From the NCBI GenBank assembly GCA_031472005.1, contig PZJY01000010.1, forward strand, positions 372,001 through 436,000: DNA of 64,000 nt. The letters are read 5' to 3'. This stretch comes from Tetracladium setigerum. Its lineage: Eukaryota; Ascomycota; Leotiomycetes; Helotiales. Below the pieces are notes generated by a model that saw only the letters and a program-made list of their open reading frames with translations, was not told the DNA's origin and made no database searches. This document shows positions 22,147 to 33,137 of this stretch, piece by piece. The translations under genes were made by a program, and so were the position numbers. Every line of letters begins with the position of its first letter. Position 1 is the first letter of the stretch.

Positions 22147-23934
22147 CTAGCCTGTACACATACCCATACTCCCCAATCTCTGAACACCCCTCCCACCACC
22201 TCTAAACGGACAACCACCCACCACAGCAGCGACGGGGGCGACAGCAGCAGGAGCGGCGAGGGCAGGTTCCAAAACCCTCTCAACCTTCCCATCACCCACC
22301 ATCTCCACCCCACCACCACCGCCCTCATGGAAAACACAAACACCCCTTGCCCTTGACCCATCCAACAACCTCCCCCCCAAAATCTCCTCCTCAATCCACC
22401 TCGTCCACACACAAAACCTCCTCAACAACACGCCCTCGACATCACGATGAAGCGAAACCAACCAGCCCGCCGTCGCTGCTCTCCCAATTTCTTTAACGGG
22501 ACAGGTGGCGCGTGGCATGGCTTCCATAGCAGCGACGGGGTTCATAATTAATTGCAGGGCGACGAAGTGGGCTTGGAGAATTTTGAAGGTTTGGACTGAG
22601 GGGAGGTGGGCGAGGTGAAGGTGTGGAATTCCGTTGGGGTCATTTGCATGGCGAAGAGGCCGTACATTTCGCGGAGTTTGAGGTAGGCTGTGGTTTCGAT
22701 TGTCAGTTTTGAGATTTCAAACAAGTTTGTTTTTGTTTGTTTTTTTGCAAAGGGGGATAAAAACTAACCGTGTGAAGAGGAGACGACGAGAGATTTTGCT
22801 GTCTCGACTAATGATGCATGTACCCTCCTTTCTAATTTCGTGCTACATAACTGTGCGCATATCTCTAAACTCTTTACGGCGCCTAGGACGACTTCTTCTT
22901 GGATGGAGGGGGCATCGTTGATCAGTCCCTCGGATTGCATTTCGGGATCTCCTTCTTTCGCTGGAGGTTTTGCGACGTTCAGGTTGCTGAATACAATTTT
23001 CAGGTGCTGCTTCACCATCTGACCACCGACTACGATCCCTCCTCTAATGAAGGTCATGTACTCCACCAAGCCATCGCTAATGAATGTGGATTGAAATAGT
23101 AGCGAGAAAATAGATGCGAGCATAGCGTTTCCTTCCCCGACGGAATTGACGCCACGCTGGATGGCAATGTTGAGTGCGGTGATTGATTTAGAGCGATGAT
23201 AGAGAGATGTGTTGCGTAGTCCTTGAGAATTGCTATTGGGATTGGTGTCGGAGACAGAGAGTTCAGAGGCGGAGAGAGCAAGCATGGAGTGTATTAGGTA
23301 GTCGTACTCCGAAGCCAGGGAGGGATTTCGTGTGTCCATACTGAATCATTACCACTCGGATGGTGGGGATAAGCACGCTGTATGAAATGATTAAAGAGCC
23401 TCATATCCTCCATCGTAAAGACGGGTGGGGCATCGTGTTGTTGTATCGATCTTGGCGGTATTGAAAGGATTGGTTCAAGCGGCTGAAAGGCTTGCTGTGG
23501 TTGAGAATTGACGCTGGTTCCCAGCTTTTTGGTCCGGGGTTTGGTAATGAGTGTTGGCCATTCACATTTGATGGCTCGATGAGAGCAGTAATCGCAACTC
23601 GGTCTATTCTCTTTGCCTATTTCATGTCAAAAATCACGTTTGAAGCATGAATTACTTCTCATCTGAGGGAGCTTACATTTTATCTTCTGACGCTTGCAAG
23701 TGTAGCAAGCCCCCTAGACTTCTTGTGACCCTTTCTCCCGGTGGTACGATTGGTCTTCTCATGGCCCTGTTCCTGGAGAAATGTGACGACTTGAGGCGAT
23801 TGCTCTGGAGTTGTGACCGAGCCGGCCGGTGGGGAGGGCGAGAGGGACGATGGGATGAAGATGCTATAGCGAGGGGAGTGCTGCTGGTGAGGGATCTCAC
23901 CGCTGCTGGAGCTGGAGGTTGGTGAGATTGACAT
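22147..23934 (-). CDS. Zn2Cys6 transcription factor A
   Basis: Three exons: 23934-23677, 23616-22769 and 22687-22147. The binuclear cluster is split by intron 1 (60 bp): ACYTCKRQKIKC | KENRPSCDYCSHRAIKC, i.e. C-x2-C-x6-C-x6-C-x2-C-x6-C. Downstream come MEDMRLFNHFIQRAYPHHPS, GNDSVW and YDYLIHSMLALSASELS, which strongly resemble factor B at 50.6 kb. Three single-base losses are implied: in the run 23710-23714 immediately before the cluster, at 23316-23325, and near 22634-22635. With all three added the coding length is exactly 550 codons; as given, the DNA-binding domain is out of frame with the start. The acidic, Ser-rich N-terminus and Gly/Ala-rich C-terminus look disordered. Targets unknown; likely an Upc2-like fungal regulator by resemblance only. 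Confidence 0.87.
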
Positions 23935-24926
23935 GCCGAACACTCGACATTTCAACACAGCAATGACAATTGGAAGGGAATATGGACGTTGAAGAGAGAG
24001 CGAGAGAGCGGCCTTTGCTTTTTGAGATGAAGCCGGGAGTCTGAGCTGATCACAGGAGGTTGAAGCCCATCGGCGATCATGCCCCAAAAAGGAAATAATC
24101 CCGCTCGGAGGATGTGTCACGTGCATGTACATCTGGCATATATCCGTTCCGTGGAACATTCCCCAGAACTCTCCCCAGAAGAAGATTTTCAGCTGAACTG
24201 AAACAAAGGAGAATAACAACTCAGCCTCCTCCCAGGCCATTGGTAATTTACCTTTGCTCTCTGAAACATAGCAAATGAGGGTATTTCAATATCACCTCTT
24301 CAAGCTTTGACGTTACCTCTTTCTTTCTTTCTTCCTTCCTCTTCTCTCTCTCCCCACAAGCCCCCGTCCCAAATGTAACGCGCCACTTAGTTCTTCAGCG
24401 GAATTGTGAAAAAGTCAATTTAAGCCATGAGCTCATCCATTCAAACAGACGGACCCCTCGACCTTTCACTCTTCATTCCAAAAAAAACAGAGGAAAATCA
24501 GATCATAGACAAAACATTGTCTCAGACATCCCGAATCGCATCCATCCTTTTTAGGAATAGGAACCAAAACACAATTCTACATCAGGCAAGAAAGTCGAAT
24601 TCTAGAATTATCAGACGAGTCAGGAACCGAATGTGGCAATGTATCAACAATTAAATCCATCTCTGCGCGCTCCGAGACCTGTATTGTTTCCATTCGCAGA
24701 CTCGCTCGCTCGCTTCAAACTATCCAAACAAAAAGTCGAATTAATCGACTGACAACAAGCCACCCCAAGCCCTAAAGTAATGGAGAAGACAATAAACAGA
24801 ACTCCAGTAAATGCACAACACAATCCTCCCTTTCATCAAATCCATCTTATACCTATTCTCGTACTCCGTATGTACGGATGGATTAGATTAAGGGGAAATC
24901 GGTTTCAATAGAAATCAAGAAGCGGC
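23935..24926. other. Intergenic between factor A and the CHIP-like gene
   Basis: Promoter side of factor A and 3' side of the CHIP-like gene. A TTTC/TTCC pyrimidine tract lies near 24320-24350. Small ORFs here show no domain. No gene supported. Confidence 0.5.
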
Positions 24927-25962
24927 TTAAAAATCAACAGCCCAACCGTTTTCATGTAGATACTCGGCGCAGGCTTCTTTCAAGGCGATATTGGGACGGA
25001 GGTCTGCGGCTGTCATGGGCTCCCGTGTCAAGGGGTCGTTTTGGTTGCTCTTGAGATGTTGCATGATGGTGGAGCGGTCGTATGAGTTTCCTGTTTTTGT
25101 CTTGGGAAAGACAGTTAGTTTTCGCCAAATACTTGAATGGGTGACATATATAAATTATGGCTATGTGCATAGCAGAGGGAAGTGCAAGGAACGGGATAAG
25201 CAAAACTCACAACGACGGGATCAACCATCACATCAAATGAAATACCATCAATCAACCAATCAGGCGGAACCTTCCTCCTCCTCTCCTCCTCGCCATTAAT
25301 CCTCGCCAACTCAAACGTACTCCTCAACAGCGCAATCTTATCCTCCCACTCTCTCTTTTCCTCCTCCCCACCTTCAATACCCTCTCTCTCCCTCTCTCTC
25401 CCCAACAACTCCTCCAACTCTGCTAACAGCCCGCTTGTCCCCCTCACCCTCTCCTTTTCTCTCCTCTCCCAATCCGCTTTCTTGCACCTCAACACCAAGT
25501 CCGTGATCGGTCCCAAACTCGCCTGTCCCTTCGCACCATCCGCCACGCAGATGCGATGTGCTTCCTTTGCGTTGTATAGAGCAGATGCTGTTTCGGAGAG
25601 GGCGGCTTGGGCTTGGGAGAGGTAGTAGTATGCTTTCATATTGTGTGGAAGGAGGGAGATGGATGTTTGGGAGTCAATTATTACGGAGGACCAGGAGGAG
25701 AGTTTGAGGAGGGCCATGGCACGGTTGGTGTAAAGAAGAGGGTTCGATTTGTCGTGTGTGATTCTAAAATGCCAAACGTATTGTTAGTCTGTCTGTTTTC
25801 TATTTACTGAACCGTCTCGCGGGGACGGGAGAGAGGGTTGGGCAAGTACGCTTGTGTATAGTACGACTCAGCACCGCTGTAATCGCCTCTCTTGAAGGAG
25901 GCATTGCCCTTTTCTTTGTATTCCAACGCTTTCGCGGGGTCGTGGAGGCCTTCTCCTGCCAT
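24927..25962 (-). CDS. CHIP/STUB1-type TPR-U-box E3 ubiquitin ligase
   Basis: CHIP ubiquitinates chaperone-bound clients, binding Hsp70/Hsp90 through TPRs and an E2 through the U-box (family knowledge). Three exons: 25962-25850, 25763-25211 and 25100-24927 (introns of 86 and 110 bp), 279 aa, frame intact. N-terminal TPRs are visible: ALEYKEKGNASFKRGDYSGA, LLYTNRAMALLKLSSW and AYYYLSQAQAAL. A charged coiled-coil linker rich in RERE/EE follows (about residues 130-185). The C-terminal U-box reads PPDWLIDGISFDVMVDPVV | TKTGNSYDRSTI ... DPLTREPM ... LRPNIALKEA, with intron 2 inside it. Length and order match CHIP. The frame starts at ATG 25962 within the conserved MAGEGLHDPAKALEYKEKG. Confidence 0.94.
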
Positions 25963-27139
25963 GATTGTGTCGTGTGATGTGATGCGATTGTTTGATATTA
26001 ACCCCACCTTGCACTAGGACGTGCCAGTACTCTTCGTGCAGTTTGTAGTTGTACAACTAGTCGTTGCCCGTTGCCCGACGTGAAGAAAGCGCAGAGCGAG
26101 AGGAATAGATTTTGATTATTAACCGTCGACCGTCGTTGATAGTCGTAAAGGCGAGAAACACAGTGCTTGCTGGGTCTTGGTTCCTTGGTTGGTTCTGCTT
26201 GGTGTCGCAATGTCTTTCGCTAAGACGTCCAGAGAGACGCGACTTCTTTCCCGAAACACAATCTCGAGGATGGAGATATAATTCCAGGATTTTTTTCTTG
26301 TTGTTCCTGTAAGTTCCCCGCACAATACTCTGCGTACCCGGTGTGGTCAACAGCAGAATACCTGCAGCTCGAGGTTGATTTTGGTTCAGCCTCGTGTCGT
26401 CAGTTGGTCAGCCCCACCTTCTTTGTCTGAGGCTGTAGAGAGACGAGATTTGGCTGCAAGGAATGGAAAAAAAGAGAGAGGATGTGATGATGAAAGATGG
26501 TGCTTGTGGCTGATGAAGTAAACAGATCGAAAATCACTTTTTGGGTTGGTGATTGTGATCAGCCTGACCCGAGGATGTTAGTTGGATTGGTAAGTAAGTG
26601 TTCATTTTTAGAAGGTTCGAGAAGTGGTTGAAGTAGCAAATAGATATGATATTACTAGATTAAATCAAACATAAAACTTTTTTCTCTTACTATTGTGACT
26701 ACTTGCTTAACATCGATTCTATTCTCATAATCTTATTTCTTCACAGTACCTGAATATAATTATGCAGGATATCAAAGACCAAATTCGTTGATCGGTAGAC
26801 AGTCACGTGATTCTGGCAGTTACGCTCGAACTTGCAACATTGCCAATGAATAGTATACCACCTCATCTGACCTCAATAATGTCGATACCTGTCTCCCGCC
26901 ATCAAGGTTAAGTTTTATGAGCAAACTTTTTGTACTAATTCGATACAGTCAGTATCAAATAAGGATTAGTTCGGTCACTATCATAGTCGAGTTCACAAAA
27001 CCTGCAGATTTGGCTTAACTTTAATGGCAGCCCAGAAGTTCAGCTGAACCCCTCTTCTCCAGCCCAACGATGCCATCACTTCTATTAATTCAAGGGCTGT
27101 CCTCCGCACAGTAAAGAGAAAGATCGCACAATAGTCGGT
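25963..27139. other. Intergenic between divergent CHIP-like and membrane-protein genes
   Basis: About 1.2 kb shared 5' region. Only short overlapping ORFs on both strands near 26000-26350, none with recognisable domains, probably 5' leader of the CHIP-like gene. AT-rich from about 26630 to 26770. Confidence 0.5.
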
Positions 27140-28624
27140 ATGTCTACCCAGTCGGATCCTCCTGAGCCCCAGGTGGTGGGCGTATTAGAATTATATTCTG
27201 CAGATAACCGGTTTCTGCCCAGGACGGTACCGATACCGCCTTTCGAACCGGACCGACAGTCATGCACTTTGTGCATCCTCGGCCTAGTCGCGACCTTCAT
27301 CCTATCTGTCGTGTCCATCGGTTTCTCTATTTCAGTTTTCTATCACAAACACAATTTCCAGAATAACGATACACCCATACTCAACTCGAATACGGTCAAA
27401 GAAATAGTTGCCCTGATCCTCAATATTTGTGTGACACTATGTACGGAGTGTCTCGGGTTCATCCACGCAACATCTCTTCGCTGGGCTCTATACCATGAAG
27501 ACCGCCTCAATTTCAACTCGAATCTCCGCTTGTTTACGAATGCGAGGCACTGCGCCGCGAACAGCTGGTACACCAATTGCACTTGGGCTCTTCTACTCAC
27601 AATCTCGTACAGCGCGGCTTCGCAGGTGATACAACCCATGGGTAACGGGCAATCATACGCACTAAACTCTCAGGCACTCGCATTTCTCGGCATGGCACTC
27701 TTCCTCCAAGCCATGCTCGCCCTCTGGTGCTTGATTCCCTCTAAATCCCAGCGAATACTTTCCTGGAACCCTAGCCCTCTCAACACTGCGTTAGCTCTTC
27801 TGCACAAGAGCGACGTTCATTTTACCCCTCAACCTCCCACGGGCCCACGCCGCCGCCAAATCCATGCAGGAGCAGCAAGCAGGTCTGTCGGCATTATCGC
27901 AGCCTGTTTATGGGTCCTCTTTCCCATCATCATCGCATGGGGCATCACCATGTGGTTCGTATCCGTGAAGATGAACGGCAAGCCCAACACATCCTTCGAC
28001 CCTGAGAACGACTCTGGCGGGGTCTACCCCAGCTCTGCGTCTAGCAGAAATCTCTTAAAGTACGATACTCTACTTGGCTTGGCCGTCATAACAGCTATGC
28101 AGCTTGTCTACACACTTGCCCTCCACAGTGCGGAGCAAATAGTCAATTTATCACGAGACGAGACTGTTTGGCGTCGGGCTGGGAATCTCTCTGAAGGCTC
28201 CATCGGCGCAGAGATAAGCCTTAGCTCATTCAAAGCGGCGATAACGTCGTGGCAGACGCTGACGCTTCTGGTGCTGAAGCCCGTGAGTCATTGGCTGTTT
28301 GGTTTAAGCGCTGTTACATTTTCGTTTGGCTACCTTGCCTTTAATCCCATGCCCATCTTCTGCCTAGCTGGCATGAGCTTCTTGCTTTCTATTCTGGTGA
28401 CCTTCTTAGGATATAAGAGGCCTAAGGGACCACAACCGGTTGCGTTTGGTGACCTGAAGAAATTGGCCAAATTCATCGATAACTGGGGGGACGGCGCCGG
28501 TGGAAGGTTGTATTGGGGGGATAAAGGCTTTGTAGATGGCACCGGGGTTCGGTTTGCTGGGACTTCCCCTTTAAGGAGGGATGTTAGCGAGATTAGAATG
28601 AATGGGGTGTTGTATAGTGGGTAG
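27140..28624 (+). CDS. Multi-pass fungal membrane protein of unknown function (494 aa)
   Basis: Single open frame from ATG 27140, intact. About seven hydrophobic segments, e.g. CILGLVATFILSVVSIGFSI, VALILNICVTLCTECLGFI, ALAFLGMALFLQAMLALW, VGIIAACLWVLFPIIIAWGI, TLLGLAVITAMQLVYTLA and FCLAGMSFLLSILVTFLGY. The sequence PFEPDRQSCTLCILG just before helix 1 and the C-terminal GGRLYWGDKGF(V) block look like conserved features of a lineage-specific family. I do not recognise the family by name and propose no function. Right neighbour is a gene-poor, repeat-rich stretch. Confidence 0.82.
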   Translation: MSTQSDPPEPQVVGVLELYSADNRFLPRTVPIPPFEPDRQSCTLCILGLVATFILSVVSIGFSISVFYHKHNFQNNDTPILNSNTVKEIVALILNICVTLCTECLGFIHATSLRWALYHEDRLNFNSNLRLFTNARHCAANSWYTNCTWALLLTISYSAASQVIQPMGNGQSYALNSQALAFLGMALFLQAMLALWCLIPSKSQRILSWNPSPLNTALALLHKSDVHFTPQPPTGPRRRQIHAGAASRSVGIIAACLWVLFPIIIAWGITMWFVSVKMNGKPNTSFDPENDSGGVYPSSASSRNLLKYDTLLGLAVITAMQLVYTLALHSAEQIVNLSRDETVWRRAGNLSEGSIGAEISLSSFKAAITSWQTLTLLVLKPVSHWLFGLSAVTFSFGYLAFNPMPIFCLAGMSFLLSILVTFLGYKRPKGPQPVAFGDLKKLAKFIDNWGDGAGGRLYWGDKGFVDGTGVRFAGTSPLRRDVSEIRMNGVLYSG

Positions 28625-29543
28625 CGAAGAGTACCAAGTTTGTGCGAATAGAGTTACAAGCTAGCGGAAACTACAAGTCCTACAATATTTTCATCCATCA
28701 TTGGCTGTCAACAACGTCGGTCGTAGACTCAAATACCGTTTTCTCTTGATTTACCAGCCGAATTAAGTGGATTATTGCAACTTTATAAGGATGTAAAGGA
28801 AATCCGTCAATTGTGCACAATGAAGCGGTACATTTTCTCTCCATATAGGCAGCATCACTTTCACTGATTACTCTTTTAGCAGCAGGGACGGCCGGAAGCT
28901 CTCAAGCCAGAACGCACCAACCTATCTGACAAAGGCGTTTGGAACGACGATACGGTGGTCCACAAGTATAATATCCAGTAAAGTTTGCAGAATAGTCAGC
29001 GCATAAAGTACTCAAAAGAAAAGCTGAAATACTTTCGGCAATATATAATTAGCTAAAATAGCAGGCAAACCAATCTTATTCATTTAGCACCCTTGCTATT
29101 GCAGAGACTATTTTGTTTTCATGGAAGGAGAATTTCGAAACAAATCCACTCGCTGCCACTTACGAGGGGGCCTTAGCAAAGACTTAAAGATGGATGGAGA
29201 TATCGCAATATCCAGGACCCAGCAGCCACGACATGGCTCATCTCATTTGATCAGACCCGATATCGCCATCCTCTAGCAGCCCTTCATACTCCACCGCCGT
29301 AGACGACTATCCATAATAAAACGTGGATCTATTTTCAAGAGGGTCTATTTCGAGACCTTAAGGAGCCTGTCTAGGCTCCCGACGGGTTATCGCTAAAACT
29401 TAATAAAAATGATCTAAAATGGCCCGAGTCTATATCTAGCTTAATTAGAAATCAAATAAGTAAGTGAGTAGTAGGTACTGCGTAGTGGCCGCTTAAGGAC
29501 TACTCAGGTTGCTTAAGCTACTTAAGTGATTTAGGCGAGGAGA

Positions 29544-29651
29544 GGGGTGAGCCGAGGGTGATTAGCGTCTGAGCAACTCGTAAGGCGGCCAGCTTACTAA
29601 CCGACCTGGGGACGAAGGGGGGAAAATGTTGTGTTCGACTACCAGATAAGT
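29544..29651 (+). repeat. Dispersed repeat R1, copy 1
   Basis: Aligns with 37292-37393 in the same orientation. Shared blocks include GGGTGATTAGCG, AGCTTACTAAC and GTTGTGTTC, at roughly 75-80 percent identity by eye. Several differences are C/T or G/A transitions. The family is unknown. Confidence 0.7.
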
Positions 29652-29855
29652 CACTCAACTTTTTCTCTAGCTGGTTATGTTTTTAGTGTTGGGACGTGAG
29701 CAGCTGCCGCTTCAAGTTGAATCGATGGTGAACGTTCCTAAGCTCGGCCTTAGCAACCTGAGCACAAGGCGAAGTCAGCCCTTAGCATGCACAAACCGGT
29801 CATTTTAGCTTCCAAAGAGGGCTCTTTCTGGCTCTACTGATGCTCGGCTACACTC

Positions 29856-29960
29856 CTATTTGTTGTATACGACTATTTGTTGCACAACTATTCGTTATTC
29901 AATAACTTCTCATACAGCTACTTGTTATATGATAGCTTATTGTACAAATATTTATTACAA
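29856..29960 (+). repeat. Degenerate minisatellite, unit about 15-18 bp
   Basis: Successive units of the form CTATTTGTTGTATACGA, CTATTTGTTGCACAA, CTATTCGTTATTCAATAA, CTACTTGTTATATGATAG, CTTATTGTACAAATA. Unit length varies and identity is low. Confidence 0.55.
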
Positions 29961-30878
29961 GATGGGTTGTTGCACATTTTGTGAAGGTCTGACTCTTGTT
30001 AGAAATCTTGGTACTGTGACCAATATGATAGCCGGTACAAATGCCAAGGCTGGTGGCGGGAAGGCAGGCATATCAACTCCGTTACAGTACGCGCGCGCGT
30101 CTATAAGATTTCCAATGATCACCAGCATGGTATAAAGGACTAGAGGATACAATGTCGCCCTGTACATCTTTAATTTGATGAAATAGAGTTGTTAGCTGTA
30201 TGTTGACCTGATTTTGAAGTCCAGGGTTGGAAAAGTGAAGGGCAGGTAAATCTCGCTTAGACTGCCGTCGAACTGTAGCCGCATCTCTTACAGCCCGTGA
30301 GTTTCCTGGTAGTGAGCGCTTTTTGAAGCTCTTTAGAGAGGATAATTGCAAGGCAAGTAATTGACATTTGGGGGTTCAGGAAGAGGTTATTGGGAATGGA
30401 ATGAGGCTGGGTGCTCGCTTCTCGTCGGTCGGTCGAAGGGGCTGTGCTAGTCAGCCTGCAACTTCGCCATCCGCCTCCTCTGAGCCTTAGGCCATCAAGC
30501 GACCTCGACTGCTATCGAATCGATCTTAAATATCTGCGTGTCGAGAAAATGGCTACAAATCGATTCGTCCTTACTGGACTCCACATTGATAAGCGAGGGC
30601 TGCCGATGCCATTCGAGAATTTCACTCACGCGGCTCGATCCGTCAACTTTAGCTCGAAATCCCTCATTATCTCATTATATCTTAATATTTGGGACTTCTG
30701 TTGAATAGTTTCTGTGTTATTTATATCTGCAACATAGCCGCCTTTCTAAGCCTGCCAAGATGTGGTGACGCTATGCTTCTGCCTCCTCTGTCACATTTTG
30801 ACTTGGTGTTGGTTTTGGTACGAGACGGGGGCATCCCTCGTTATAACGCCAGGTAGCCTGGCATTCCTTTTCAACTAA

Positions 30879-33137
30879 ATGAAGACTCCATCTGATTTAT
30901 TCGCCCTCTCTCTAATCTTTGCGTACCTTTCAGCGACGTCTGACGACCTCAATCTCGGTCCCCCTCTAGAAATGACAGAACAGTCTGCAACACCATGCCC
31001 GACGACGGCCTCGTCATGGCCAACATCACTTAAGATCAGTCTGGATTTATCGAAACGGTTGTTTTCCCCCAGGTTTCGTTGTAGTCCTGTTGGGTCGATG
31101 AAACAAAATATGCTCTGTAGTTGTGCTCAAATAGCCGCGTTCAACGGCAACGAGAGTAAACAAGCAATACTGTTCGACTTTCCACTGGATTCAAATAAAC
31201 CTCGATTCGTGTTCTATGACTCGGCGAGGGTAGAGAGTGCGAGGCAGTTGTGCGAAACCGCATCGCAACACAACACCTCAACAAACTTTCTTCCCCTCGT
31301 AGAAGAGCTGCTGCATAATCTTGCCAAGATCTGCGAAGGCAAAACGACACCTAACCTGAAGGAAAGGGTTGGAGATACCAATTTACAGCCCTTCCGAACT
31401 GATATCTTGGACAACAAATCGGTGTGCGAGGAGCTACGAACGAAGATATGTGCTCCCTTAAATCCAAGCGAAATCCGGGATCATGGATTGGGATACATCT
31501 ACATTCTCCGGTCTCAAAGCTTCGACACTCTAGCCGAGCTCAAGATTGGTTTTTCGAAACATCACCCGGAGCATCGAGCACATCAGCTAGCTGGATGTCT
31601 GAGAAATCCAGAAGTAGTCGCCCATTCGCCAATGATACCCCATGCCAATCGGATCGAGGCCATTATCCACGCTGAGCTGATTCGGTTAAGGAAGACTCAG
31701 GTTTGTGCACAATGTCAACGTCAGCACAAGGAGTGGTTTACGATATCACACATACATGCTCGGCGGGTGGTTACTCGTTGGTGCAGATGGGTGATGAATC
31801 AACCATACCAGAACGGTATCCTGACAAGTCAATGGCAGGATTATCTCAAAAAGCAAGATTTTGATCAATGTGGGGCTTCTGACCGAGTTTCAAGTGTCTG
31901 GACAGATATTATTGACAAATATCCAATCGACGGGTCAATTGACTCCGCAGATGAAAAAAGAGCATTGTATGTCAATGCGATATTTTTGGAAAGAAATCTA
32001 CGATCTTCGTGTGATTTACTCCAGCTACCAACCCTTAAAGGCGACTTTGGAGACTTGATGCGGATTGCACGAACGATGCAGGATCGCTATGGAGATTTAT
32101 CATCCTTGCCACCGAGTATTGAAGATCTCGATGAAGATTTCTTCTATCTTTTTGACAGCGTAATTGATTTCCCTCCGCTTCAACCAACTACCTTAAAAGA
32201 TCGACTATCCAACCAGATATTGAATATGCAGGAGTATGAGGAGCTTGAGAAGCATTTAAAAGCCATCAAAACTGGATGTCTATCAGTCAGCAGCCCTGAC
32301 CTGGGAATAAGCGAATCCCCGCTGGGAGACGCTACACTTCTACCTGTCGTAACGATAAAGGAACTGAAACATTTCAGCGGGCAGGCGAAGCTAGGTATTG
32401 GGTATAGTCCAACACATGCGGGATTTCAGTTTCTACAAGAGGCATATCAGCGAGGGGAATGGGAGGGGCCGCTTCCTCGCTTCAAGAGAGCAAAAGGACC
32501 ACGCTTATTTGGTCCTGGGAAATCCCTCTCCAGCAAAGACCGACAAACAAATTCGAATTCTCATGGTCGAAAGGTTTCTCGGATGTCCCATGATACAGAT
32601 GCTCCTAGTTCGTACCACATGAAAGAACAAGAGCTACATGCAGCAAATTCGCAGGAACCGGGATTAAGAGATATGAATACCAGAGTGGGATCCAATCCAC
32701 GGAAACGCAAACTACAAAACAAGATACCCAGTTATACAGATGGTGGGAAATGCTCTGGGAAAGCTACGGCTGGTCCTACTCAGGGCATAGAGGTTGAATA
32801 TGAGACTGGTGAAGATGGTGAAAAATCTACGATAACGTTCAGCACTCCATTGACAAATAGCCTAGTCGATGAGGTAGATAAGATGGTGAAGGAAATCCAA
32901 AGTGGAGGGAGAGAAAGTGTGGAAAGAAGACTCAATCAATCGCTGAGATACTTTGGCGTTGAAACGATGATTGAGTCTGATGATGACTCGACATATGATA
33001 ATAGAGAGAGCCCGTCGGAAGAGGTCTTTTCGACATCCGAGTCGAACCCGCCACAGGGACCTTCGAATCGGGATGAGAGTGATATAAAGGAATTGTTTTC
33101 TAAGAATATGGTGGCTAAATGGTTTGAACTTTTTTAA
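30879..33137 (+). CDS. T5orf172/MUG113-type (GIY-YIG-fold) domain protein, 752 aa
   Basis: Single intact frame from ATG 30879. The recognisable domain (about residues 200-305) reads HGLGYIYILRSQSF ... LKIGFSKHHPEHRAHQLAGC ... IPHANRIEAIIHAELI ... QRQHKEWF, matching the fungal T5orf172/MUG113 pattern, a GIY-YIG nuclease-like fold (family knowledge; enzymatic activity in fungi is not established). A CAQCQRQHKEW Cys pair sits inside it. A long central region and a Ser/Glu-rich acidic tail follow. The first 20 residues are weakly hydrophobic (LFALSLIFAYLSA). These genes often occur in many copies in fungal genomes, frequently near repeats; this copy is embedded in an AT-rich island yet has an uninterrupted frame. 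Confidence 0.85.
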   Translation: MKTPSDLFALSLIFAYLSATSDDLNLGPPLEMTEQSATPCPTTASSWPTSLKISLDLSKRLFSPRFRCSPVGSMKQNMLCSCAQIAAFNGNESKQAILFDFPLDSNKPRFVFYDSARVESARQLCETASQHNTSTNFLPLVEELLHNLAKICEGKTTPNLKERVGDTNLQPFRTDILDNKSVCEELRTKICAPLNPSEIRDHGLGYIYILRSQSFDTLAELKIGFSKHHPEHRAHQLAGCLRNPEVVAHSPMIPHANRIEAIIHAELIRLRKTQVCAQCQRQHKEWFTISHIHARRVVTRWCRWVMNQPYQNGILTSQWQDYLKKQDFDQCGASDRVSSVWTDIIDKYPIDGSIDSADEKRALYVNAIFLERNLRSSCDLLQLPTLKGDFGDLMRIARTMQDRYGDLSSLPPSIEDLDEDFFYLFDSVIDFPPLQPTTLKDRLSNQILNMQEYEELEKHLKAIKTGCLSVSSPDLGISESPLGDATLLPVVTIKELKHFSGQAKLGIGYSPTHAGFQFLQEAYQRGEWEGPLPRFKRAKGPRLFGPGKSLSSKDRQTNSNSHGRKVSRMSHDTDAPSSYHMKEQELHAANSQEPGLRDMNTRVGSNPRKRKLQNKIPSYTDGGKCSGKATAGPTQGIEVEYETGEDGEKSTITFSTPLTNSLVDEVDKMVKEIQSGGRESVERRLNQSLRYFGVETMIESDDDSTYDNRESPSEEVFSTSESNPPQGPSNRDESDIKELFSKNMVAKWFELF

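Larger units (their letters stand above)
28625..30878. other. AT-rich gene-free stretch with decayed repeats
   Basis: 2.2 kb with many stops in all frames, many TA steps, one member of a dispersed repeat (29544-29651) and a degenerate minisatellite (29856-29960). Two short minus-strand ORFs (29955-30167 and 30082-30351) and one plus ORF (30411-30704) have no recognisable domain. The composition fits a relic transposon zone altered by RIP-like C-to-T change (inference). Confidence 0.6.

Noticed and set aside
30411..30704. 97-codon ORF ahead of the T5orf172-type gene
   Set aside because: Lies in decayed AT-rich sequence, with no domain.
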